Shown piece after piece: positions 1 to 5,792 of a stretch of DNA of 12,918 bases. The DNA comes from an uncultured bacterium (GTDB lineage Bacteria; Cyanobacteriota; Vampirovibrionia; Gastranaerophilales; Gastranaerophilaceae). Under the pieces are notes generated by a model, which searched no databases, was not told the DNA's origin, and saw only the letters and a program-made list of their open reading frames with translations. How positions within the stretch are numbered: the stretch's first letter is position 1; every line of letters starts with the position of its first letter. The stretch lies in the NCBI GenBank assembly GCA_902803265.1, contig CADCPD010000188.1, forward strand, positions 1-12,918, given 5' to 3'. Made by a program: the position numbers and the translations under genes.

Positions 1-836
1 AGGAAGATGATTTATTACAAAATTATTTAAAAGATGTAGGAAAAATAAAACTTTTAAGCTTTAAAGAAGAACAATTTTTAGGAAAAACGATAAAGGAAGA
101 TAAAAAAGAAAAAGCCCTTTATGCAAGACAAAAATTAATACAAGCAAATTTAAGATTAGTTATAAGCATTGCTAAAAAGTATATCGGACAAGGCGTTCTT
201 TTTATGGATTTAGTACAGGAAGGTTCTCTTGGATTGATAAAAGCTGCAGAAAAATATGATTATTCAAGAGAATTAAAATTTTCAACATATGCAACTTGGT
301 GGATAAAACAGGCAATTATAAGAGCTATTTCAAATCACTCAAAAACAATAAGAATACCTGTACATATGAACGATAAAATCAGAAAATATAAAAGAGCATA
401 TATGGATTTAACAATTAAAAATGGAAAAGAACCGACAGACAAAGAAATAGCAGAAGCTTTAAAAATAAATATAAAAAGAATAGACAGTATAAAAAAATCA
501 ATAATAAAAGAACCTATAAGCCTTGATACTCCTGTAACAGAAGATTTAAATATACAAGATTACATATCAGATAAAAGCTATAAAGCACCTGATGCTCAAA
601 CAGAAAAATCAGATTTAAAATCAGAAATGAGCAAATTGATTAAATATTTGGACAGTCGTGAACAAAGTATAATTATATGCAGATTTGGTTTAAATGGAGA
701 AAAACCCAAAACTCTTGAGGAATTGGGTCAAATGCTTGGTTTTTCAAAAGAGAGAATAAGACAAATTGAAAATGAAGCTCTTGAAAAATTACGAACAAAC
801 AGAAAACTTTATCAGTTAAAAGATTATTTAGAATAA
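1..836 (+). CDS. RNA polymerase sigma-70 family factor (RpoD-like, group 1 or 2), 5' end outside window
   Basis: The reading frame is open from base 3, well before the ATG at 204, and the upstream 67 codons are clearly sigma factor, so the gene is truncated by the window edge and does not start at 204. 277 residues are visible. Order: region 1.2 (DDLLQNYLKDVG...), region 2.1-2.4 (ANLRLVISIAKKY, FMDLVQEGSLGLIKAAEKYD, FSTYATWWIKQAIIRAI, KTIRIPVHM), region 3, and region 4 with the -35 helix-turn-helix (TLEELGQMLGFSKERIRQIE). The end, LKDYLE, is like RpoD. It directs RNA polymerase to promoters. Oddities: the residue matching E. coli sigma70 Thr440 in region 2.4 is Ile (QAIIRA instead of QAITRA), and the residue matching Arg584 is Lys. 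These changes make a group 2 (alternative) sigma somewhat more likely than the housekeeping one, but the N-terminal region needed to decide is missing. The stop codon overlaps the U-tract of a converging terminator. Confidence 0.93.
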   Translation, partial: EDDLLQNYLKDVGKIKLLSFKEEQFLGKTIKEDKKEKALYARQKLIQANLRLVISIAKKYIGQGVLFMDLVQEGSLGLIKAAEKYDYSRELKFSTYATWWIKQAIIRAISNHSKTIRIPVHMNDKIRKYKRAYMDLTIKNGKEPTDKEIAEALKINIKRIDSIKKSIIKEPISLDTPVTEDLNIQDYISDKSYKAPDAQTEKSDLKSEMSKLIKYLDSREQSIIICRFGLNGEKPKTLEELGQMLGFSKERIRQIENEALEKLRTNRKLYQLKDYLE

Positions 837-861
837 AAAAAAAGCCGTCACGAGGGCGGCT
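835..861 (-). terminator. intrinsic terminator, minus strand, convergent to the sigma gene
   Basis: On the minus strand AGCCGCC-CUCGU-GACGGCU forms a G+C-rich stem (7 pairs counting one G-U and the outer A-U) followed by eight U. On the plus strand the same hairpin lacks a U-tract, so it terminates minus-strand transcription. The U-tract overlaps the TAA of the sigma gene. In an otherwise AT-rich window this is the most G+C-rich hairpin seen. Confidence 0.8.
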
Positions 862-902
862 ACCAGACTTGGGGAGGAGGTAAGTAAAACCTTTCGGTTT
901 TC
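835..902 (-). ncRNA. candidate small RNA with CU-rich anti-Shine-Dalgarno segment
   Basis: Read on the minus strand, about 68 nt fold into a simple sRNA layout. Hairpin 1 (901-886) has stem AAAACC/GGUUUU capped by a GAAA tetraloop. A 24-nt linker follows (885-862) containing ACCUCCUCCCC, which may itself be presented in a small loop closed by ACUU/AAGU. Hairpin 2 (861-843) is followed by eight U, a textbook intrinsic terminator. No convincing ORF lies on this strand with the right signals. A -10-like TATAAC is placed so that transcription would begin at hairpin 1. Two hairpins separated by an accessible CU-rich stretch recall cyanobacterial Yfr1 and other sRNAs that cover ribosome-binding sites, but I claim similarity of layout only, not of sequence family. 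The RNA would converge on the sigma gene. Alternative: only the terminator is real and ends a longer minus-strand transcript. Confidence 0.5.
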
Positions 903-906
903 TTAT

Positions 907-912
907 GTTATA
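907..912 (-). promoter_or_regulatory. possible -10 box of the candidate small RNA
   Basis: The minus strand reads TATAAC here, one mismatch from TATAAT. Counting 6-7 bases downstream puts the start at about 900-902, exactly where the first hairpin of the candidate RNA begins. No good -35 box is seen at 16-18 bp upstream (the region is A/T-rich), so support is only the -10 and its position. Confidence 0.3.
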
Positions 913-978
913 TTTATCGACAGGCAAAAAATTTTCTTTAAGCCTTTGTTTTAAATATCCTCCAAATGGTGTAGTTTA

Positions 979-987
979 TGATAAAAT
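979..987 (+). promoter_or_regulatory. extended -10 promoter of aroA, leaderless type
   Basis: TGATAAAAT is an extended -10 (TGn plus TAAAAT, one mismatch from TATAAT). It is followed by exactly six bases and the aroA ATG at 994, so the expected start site is the A of the ATG. No Shine-Dalgarno sequence precedes aroA. No -35 match is visible at 16-18 bp, which is tolerated by extended -10 promoters. The same spacing and sequence occur at the kinase gene and folP. Confidence 0.6.
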
Positions 988-993
988 TAATTT

Positions 994-2265
994 ATGGATT
1001 TGATAATTGAAAAGAAAAATAACTTAAAAGGCGAAATAACAATACCTTCTGATAAATCAATATCTCATAGAGCAATAATGTTTTCTGCACTTGCAAAAGG
1101 AAAAACATTAGTAAAGAATTTTTCAAAAGGTGCAGACTGCCATTCAACGCTAAAAGTTTTTTCTGAATTAGGCATTGAACATAATTTTTTAGATGAACAA
1201 ACTTTAGAAATAATTTCAGACGGCAAATTAAAAAAGCCAACAAGAGATTTAGACTGCGGAAACAGCGGAACTACAATGCGATTAATGAGCGGAATTTTAG
1301 CGACAAGAGATTTTAATTCTGTTCTTATTGGAGACGAAAGTCTTTCTAAAAGACCGATGAAAAGAGTAATTGAACCTCTATCTCTAATGGGAGCAGAAAT
1401 AAGTTCAAATGATAACAAAGCTCCGTTAAAAATTTATGGTAAAGAATTAAATTCAATTGATTACACATCAAAATTATCATCAGCACAGGTAAAATCTTGT
1501 ATACTTCTTGCAGGATTAAATACAAACGGCATAACTACATATACAGAACCGTTTTTATCAAGAAACCATACTGAATTAATGCTTGAATATCTTGGCGCTG
1601 ATATAAAAGTTGAAAACACAACAACAAAAATAACAAAATCAGAATTAGACGCAAAAGATATAGAAATCGCAGGGGACATTTCAAGTGCGGCATTTTTCAT
1701 TGTTGCAGGCTTAATCGTTCCAAATTCAGATATAATAATAAAAAATGTAGGATTAAACCCAACAAGAACAGGTATTTTGGAAGTTTGTGAAAAAATGGGC
1801 GCAAATATAGAAATACTTGATAAAAAATTACTGGGAAAAGAAGAAGTCGGAGATTTAAGAATAAGAACATCAGAACTTAAAGCAACAGTAATCGAGGGTG
1901 ATATAATTCCTAAATTAATTGACGAAATCCCTGTAATCGCTGTTTTAGCAACTCAAGCAGAAGGTGAAACAATAATTAAAGATGCGCAGGATTTAAGAAA
2001 CAAAGAAAGTGACCGAATAACAGCAACCGTAAAAGAATTACAAAAAATCGGCGCTGACATTGAAGAAACTCCTGACGGATTTATTATAAGAGGTAAAAAA
2101 CATTTAAAAGGAGAGGTCGAAGTTGAAACATACCACGACCACAGACTTGCAATGAGTTTGTATGTTGCAGGACTGATTTGCAAAAAACCAGTTAAAATCA
2201 ATGAGTTTCAATGGGTAAACATATCATTCCCTGAATTTGAAGAATTAATGAATAAACTTTTTTAA
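994..2265 (+). CDS. aroA: 3-phosphoshikimate 1-carboxyvinyltransferase (EPSP synthase)
   Basis: This is the sixth step of the shikimate pathway: it transfers the enolpyruvyl group of PEP to shikimate-3-phosphate, in the cytoplasm. At 423 aa it is full length for the family. Landmarks in order: PSDKSISHRA (res. 18-27, Lys and Ser of the active site), the GNSGTTMRLM loop, GDESLSKRPM, SAQVKSCILLAGL, the RNHTE segment, GDISSAAFF, the IDEIPVIAVLA segment with the catalytic Asp, LRNKESDRI, and DHRLAMS near the end. The PEP-site loop GNSGTTMRL has Leu where E. coli AroA has Pro101, as in Bacillus-type (class II-like) enzymes. The start is fixed: an in-frame TAA lies 12 bases upstream and there is no ribosome-binding site. 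It stands alone, without other aro genes. It runs convergently into the permease gene, with no terminator visible in the 40-bp gap. Confidence 0.97.
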   Translation: MDLIIEKKNNLKGEITIPSDKSISHRAIMFSALAKGKTLVKNFSKGADCHSTLKVFSELGIEHNFLDEQTLEIISDGKLKKPTRDLDCGNSGTTMRLMSGILATRDFNSVLIGDESLSKRPMKRVIEPLSLMGAEISSNDNKAPLKIYGKELNSIDYTSKLSSAQVKSCILLAGLNTNGITTYTEPFLSRNHTELMLEYLGADIKVENTTTKITKSELDAKDIEIAGDISSAAFFIVAGLIVPNSDIIIKNVGLNPTRTGILEVCEKMGANIEILDKKLLGKEEVGDLRIRTSELKATVIEGDIIPKLIDEIPVIAVLATQAEGETIIKDAQDLRNKESDRITATVKELQKIGADIEETPDGFIIRGKKHLKGEVEVETYHDHRLAMSLYVAGLICKKPVKINEFQWVNISFPEFEELMNKLF

Positions 2266-2282
2266 AAAATATTCATCCGCCA

Positions 2283-2310
2283 ATTCACTATTCACTATTC
2301 ACTATTTACC
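2283..2310 (+). repeat. heptanucleotide tandem repeat (ATTCACT)x3 plus one degenerate copy
   Basis: ATTCACT is repeated at 2283, 2290 and 2297, followed by ATTTACC at 2304 (two mismatches). It lies just past the permease stop codon (2306-2308 is inside the degenerate copy), in the gap between convergent aroA and the permease gene. It resembles in kind the short tandemly repeated heptamers known from filamentous cyanobacteria. No function can be read from it. Confidence 0.75.
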
Positions 2311-3151
2311 CTTTAACCGCTCCGTCATTTTCTCCGGAAATAAAATATTTTTGTAAAGCAAGGAAAAATATTAAAATCGGAATAGTCGATAAAATTGAAC
2401 CTGCAGCAATAAATCTCCAGTTACTTGAAAACATACCCTGCAAATTATTAACACCCACTGGCAAAGTATACATTGCATCCTTTGTAAGAACAATACTTGG
2501 CCATAAAAATTCACCCCAAGAACCGATAAAAGTAAATATGGCAAGAACGGCGAGCGTTGGTTTTACCATAGGCAAAACAACCTTAAAAAATACCTGAAAA
2601 ACATTACAGCCATCTACAATAGCAGCCTCTTCCATTTCTTTCGGAACCGTTAAAAAAGCCTGACGCATTAAAAATATACCGAAAGCACTAACAGCAAACG
2701 GCATTACAAGTCCGAGATAGCCCATAAAATTGTTAACACTGTCAAGAAAATGTAATTTAATCGTTATCAAATAAACAGGTAACATAATTGCTTGAAACGG
2801 AACCATAATTGTCGCTAAAATTGCAAAAAAGAAAACTTTTTTTCCAGCAAAATTCATTCTTGCAAGAGGATAAGCAGCAAGAGAAGACAATAATAGGTTT
2901 AAAAACACAGTCAACCCTGCAACTATCATTGAATTTATGAAATAGCCCATAAAATTAACTTTATGCCAAACACCAATATAGTTATCCCAAGTAAATTGTT
3001 GCGGCATAAGTACAGGAGGATATGCAAATATATTTTCATCAATACCTTTTAAAGATGTTGAAATTAACCATATAAAAGGAAATATCGACAATAAAGATAC
3101 GAATATCAATATAGAATGTATAGATAATTTTTCAATAAATTTTCTTATCAT
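2306..3151 (-). CDS. carbohydrate ABC transporter permease, MalG type (CUT1 family)
   Basis: 281 aa integral membrane protein with about six hydrophobic segments, the first at res. 12-32. It carries the EAA motif of ABC permeases that docks the ATPase (res. 174-198: EEAAIVDG, then LPMVKP) and ends in GENDGAVKG, matching the typical MalG-family GAVKG tail. It would form the inner-membrane channel with the MalF-type partner encoded just upstream. The two overlap by four bases (ATGA), a sign of translational coupling. It is the last gene of the five-gene minus-strand unit. The ATP-binding subunit and solute-binding protein are not in the window, so the sugar cannot be inferred; a shared ATPase (MsmK-like) elsewhere is possible. 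No terminator follows. Confidence 0.93.
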   Translation of the reverse strand: MIRKFIEKLSIHSILIFVSLLSIFPFIWLISTSLKGIDENIFAYPPVLMPQQFTWDNYIGVWHKVNFMGYFINSMIVAGLTVFLNLLLSSLAAYPLARMNFAGKKVFFFAILATIMVPFQAIMLPVYLITIKLHFLDSVNNFMGYLGLVMPFAVSAFGIFLMRQAFLTVPKEMEEAAIVDGCNVFQVFFKVVLPMVKPTLAVLAIFTFIGSWGEFLWPSIVLTKDAMYTLPVGVNNLQGMFSSNWRFIAAGSILSTIPILIFFLALQKYFISGENDGAVKG

Positions 3152-4020
3152 ATCTGATACCTGTTCTTTTCAAAGCATAAAACATTCACAATAGAAAAAG
3201 CAAGAACAATAACAAGCAAAACAACAGCAAGAGCTGAAGCATAACCTAAATCAAGATTTTCAAATGCTCTTTCATAAATATAATAAACGATTGTTTTACT
3301 TGAATTCAAAGGTCCGCCTTTTGTCATAACATAAATTTCCGCAAAAACTTTCATTGCAGAAATAGCTGAAATTGTAGAAACAAGAGCGATTGTAGGCATC
3401 AAATGAGGAACCGTAACAGTCAAATGCTTTTTAAAAAATCCTGCACCGTCAATATCACAAGCTTCGTATAAATCTTGAGGAACACTCATCAAAGCCGCAA
3501 GATAAATCATCATATAATAGCCTACACCTTTCCAGATTGTAACTATTGCAACCGAATACAATGAATATTTTGGATCAGTAAGCCAACCGATTGGATTATA
3601 TCCAAAAGTTTGCATAAAGTAATTCAAAATACCGTTTTGCGCATATAACCACTTGAATGCAATTGCCGCAACAACAATAGATACAATAACAGGCAAATAA
3701 ATCAAGATTTTATATAAAGTAACACATCTTATTTTCTGGTTTATTAAAATTGCCAAAAATAACGGAAAAACAACCAAAAACGGTACAGCAACAAACAGAT
3801 AGATAAAAGTATTTGCCATAACTTTATAAAAAACTGGTGAAGTTATAAGTTTTTTATAATTGTCAAATCCTACAAAATCAGGATTATAAATAGAATTTTC
3901 ATAACCAAAAAAACTCAAACCAATAGTTTGAAAAAACGGTATAAAAAAGAATAATATTAAAACAACTCCCGCAGGAAGCAAAAACAGATATGGTGCATAT
4001 TTTTTGTAAAAAGAAAACAT
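3148..4020 (-). CDS. carbohydrate ABC transporter permease, MalF type (CUT1 family)
   Basis: 290 aa with the ATG at 4020, starting MFSFYKKYAPYLFLLPAG as is typical for MalF/UgpA-like permeases. A longer frame from 4065 exists, but it would overlap the previous gene by 35 bp and adds 15 hydrophilic residues not expected in the family. The ATG at 4020 has AAAGGGA a few bases upstream and sits 10 bp after the preceding stop. Six membrane segments are visible. The EAA motif is at res. 185-210 (YEACDIDGAG, then VPHLMPT), and FAEIYVMTKGGP is characteristic of the family. It partners with the MalG-type protein. Being downstream of a signalling ATPase-like gene on the same strand is unusual; sugar transporters normally sit with their binding protein. 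Confidence 0.92.
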   Translation of the reverse strand: MFSFYKKYAPYLFLLPAGVVLILFFFIPFFQTIGLSFFGYENSIYNPDFVGFDNYKKLITSPVFYKVMANTFIYLFVAVPFLVVFPLFLAILINQKIRCVTLYKILIYLPVIVSIVVAAIAFKWLYAQNGILNYFMQTFGYNPIGWLTDPKYSLYSVAIVTIWKGVGYYMMIYLAALMSVPQDLYEACDIDGAGFFKKHLTVTVPHLMPTIALVSTISAISAMKVFAEIYVMTKGGPLNSSKTIVYYIYERAFENLDLGYASALAVVLLVIVLAFSIVNVLCFEKNRYQI

Positions 4021-4030
4021 TAATATCCCT

Positions 4031-5425
4031 TTATGCCAAATATTTTTGAGTTGTTTCTTTATCAAAGACTTCTATACTGTCTTTTGAGTGAATAAATATC
4101 ATACAGGAAATCAAAGACTTAAATGTAGCTAAATCACTATATGACATTTTTCTGCTTAATTCCGAAATATTATTTGCAACATATTCCGTAATAATTGTTT
4201 TATCAGCAAAAACAAGCCCTGATAAGTAATCTAATGTATCTTTATTTTTAATATTTTCAAAATAGATTACATCCGGTGATTGGAATTCAATAAATTTCAA
4301 GGCTTTATCCAAATTAAAACCGATACTTTCATTAAGCTCACACTGATTAATATTTTGTAATTCATATTTAGAAATAGATTCAATTGTCATAATATTTAAC
4401 CCTGCAGTTGAAGATGTCAAATAGTTTAACAATGAATAAATAACATGGGTTTTACCACACAATTGAGAACCGCAAATAAGAATAATACCCGGAGTTTTCA
4501 AAGCATTTTTAATAATTTGAATACTATTTTCATCTTTAATAAACTGATTTAATGGTTTTGGAGGTTTATAAATGCAAAGAGAAATTCTTTCTCCCATAAC
4601 GGTTGGGAAGGTAGAAATTCTTGCATAAAGCCCTATACCATCAACCATAAAAAATAATTTACCAAGTTGAGGAACTTCAGATACAGAAGCATCTAAATTT
4701 GCTAAATCTTTTAATTTATTAACAAACGGAGCCATTAATAAATGAGGAATACACCCTCTGTGAGAATCATTATCTGAAGATTTAAAATTAACGCCTAACC
4801 CCTCAATTTCTTGAGAGAAAGAAATTTCATGAAGATTTTCTAATATAGCTTGTTTCAAAATTGCACTGATAATTTTTTGAATATGATCTTCACTCATATC
4901 ATCAGAATTTAATTCATTTCTCCAATCAAATTCAACAGTATCTTCATCAGTAAAGATTTCACCAACAGTATTACCGGTTTTATAATATTCATCAATTTTA
5001 CGTAAAATACCTGCTTCAGAAGAAATTACTGGAGCAATAGAACATTCCGCAAGTTCCATAATTCTATCGATTGCGAACAAATCAAAAGGATCTGCCATAG
5101 CAACAGTTAATTCATCTTCTATTTTAAACAATGGAATTATTTTATATTTTTTAGCATCGGCAAATTTTATATATTGCAAACATCTTTCATCAAGAGAATA
5201 CTCATCTAAATTAACATACGGAAGATGAAGTTTTGCTTCCAAAAACTTTAATAAAGCTTCTTCAGTTATTACATGAGAATTAATGAGAGCCTGTCCAACA
5301 TTAATTTTTTGAGCAACAGCAAGTTCTTGAGCTTTTTCAAGAGTTTCATATGCAACTAAACCTTCTTTAACAAGGTCATATTTTAAACGTTCTATAGTTT
5401 TATTTGCGCCATCAGTTTCAATCAT
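4031..5425 (-). CDS. degenerate PilB/GspE-family ATPase-like protein with MshEN-type N domain
   Basis: 464 aa, shorter than typical PilB/GspE (about 550-570). Res. 11-150 match the T2SSE_N/MshEN domain (INVGQALINSHVITEEALLKFL, then ADPFDLFAIDRI), which in relatives binds c-di-GMP. Res. 190-300 match the N2 domain in degraded form (canonical ASDIHIEP and DGR lost; ANLD kept). Res. 314-430 are the motor domain. Walker A is intact (GSQLCGKT, 319-326), and MTIES and NINQCELNE are recognisable. However, the Walker B block reads SPDVIYFENIKNKDT where active enzymes have DPDIIMVGEIRDxET, so the catalytic Glu is Asn. The His-box TLHTN is EYVAN, and the Arg after the MGER motif is Cys. The four-Cys zinc motif is absent. 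I infer a nucleotide-binding or c-di-GMP-binding regulator, not a pilus motor. The start is fixed by AGGAAA upstream, 1 bp after the response regulator stop. It is most likely co-transcribed with kinase and regulator. Confidence 0.8.
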   Translation of the reverse strand: MIETDGANKTIERLKYDLVKEGLVAYETLEKAQELAVAQKINVGQALINSHVITEEALLKFLEAKLHLPYVNLDEYSLDERCLQYIKFADAKKYKIIPLFKIEDELTVAMADPFDLFAIDRIMELAECSIAPVISSEAGILRKIDEYYKTGNTVGEIFTDEDTVEFDWRNELNSDDMSEDHIQKIISAILKQAILENLHEISFSQEIEGLGVNFKSSDNDSHRGCIPHLLMAPFVNKLKDLANLDASVSEVPQLGKLFFMVDGIGLYARISTFPTVMGERISLCIYKPPKPLNQFIKDENSIQIIKNALKTPGIILICGSQLCGKTHVIYSLLNYLTSSTAGLNIMTIESISKYELQNINQCELNESIGFNLDKALKFIEFQSPDVIYFENIKNKDTLDYLSGLVFADKTIITEYVANNISELSRKMSYSDLATFKSLISCMIFIHSKDSIEVFDKETTQKYLA

Positions 5426-5426
5426 A

Positions 5427-5792
5427 TTAATTTCCTAAATATTTAGATACTCTATTTAATACATCATCAATTTCAAATGGTTTTGTAATATATTCATTAG
5501 CACCTGTTTCTTCACCAATTTGTTTATCGGAATCTTGTGAACGAGCAGTAAGCATTAAAATTGGAATATCACGATACTTGGTATCAAATTTTAACAATCT
5601 GCTGATTTTAAAACCATTCATTTTAGGCATCATAACATCAAGAATTATTAAATCAGGAATAATTTCTTTTGCCATTTTTAAACCATCTTCACCGTTATAT
5701 GCACAAAAGCAAGAATAACCGGAAGCTTCCAACATAAATTTTAAAGTTTCGACTATATCTTTTTCATCATCAACAACAAGAATTTTTTTCAT
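5427..5792 (-). CDS. single-domain response regulator (CheY/PatA type)
   Basis: 121 aa, a lone receiver domain with no output domain. All receiver landmarks are present: acidic pocket DDE (res. 8-10), phosphoacceptor Asp52 in LIILDVMMPKMNG, Thr82 in MLTA, and Lys104 in ITKPF. It is expected to be phosphorylated by the kinase encoded immediately upstream. Its ATG overlaps the kinase TAA by one base (TAATG), and a strong GGAGGTAGG sequence about 9 bases before it lies inside the kinase gene. The output must be by protein contact. The next gene, a PilB-like ATPase relative 1 bp downstream, is the obvious candidate partner. Confidence 0.95.
   Translation of the reverse strand: MKKILVVDDEKDIVETLKFMLEASGYSCFCAYNGEDGLKMAKEIIPDLIILDVMMPKMNGFKISRLLKFDTKYRDIPILMLTARSQDSDKQIGEETGANEYITKPFEIDDVLNRVSKYLGN

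Noticed and set aside
886..901. AAAACC-TTTC-GGTTTT as a plus-strand terminator of the sigma gene.
   Set aside because: Stem is only six pairs and mostly A-T, with a broken T-run; it fits better as hairpin 1 of the minus-strand RNA, although weak plus-strand termination cannot be excluded.
673..927. 84-codon minus-strand ORF across the sigma gene end and the intergenic region.
   Set aside because: It runs through the strong terminator and antisense to a certain sigma coding region; composition is that of a shadow frame.
905..1003. 32-codon plus-strand ORF downstream of a perfect-looking GGGGAGGAGG (871-880).
   Set aside because: The purine run is about 24 bases from the ATG, too far for a ribosome site, the ORF overlaps the aroA start, and the same bases are better explained as the complement of the minus-strand RNA linker.
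4021..4065. Upstream start for the MalF-type permease at 4065.
   Set aside because: It would overlap the previous gene by 35 bp and add 15 non-family residues; the ATG at 4020 gives a typical N terminus.
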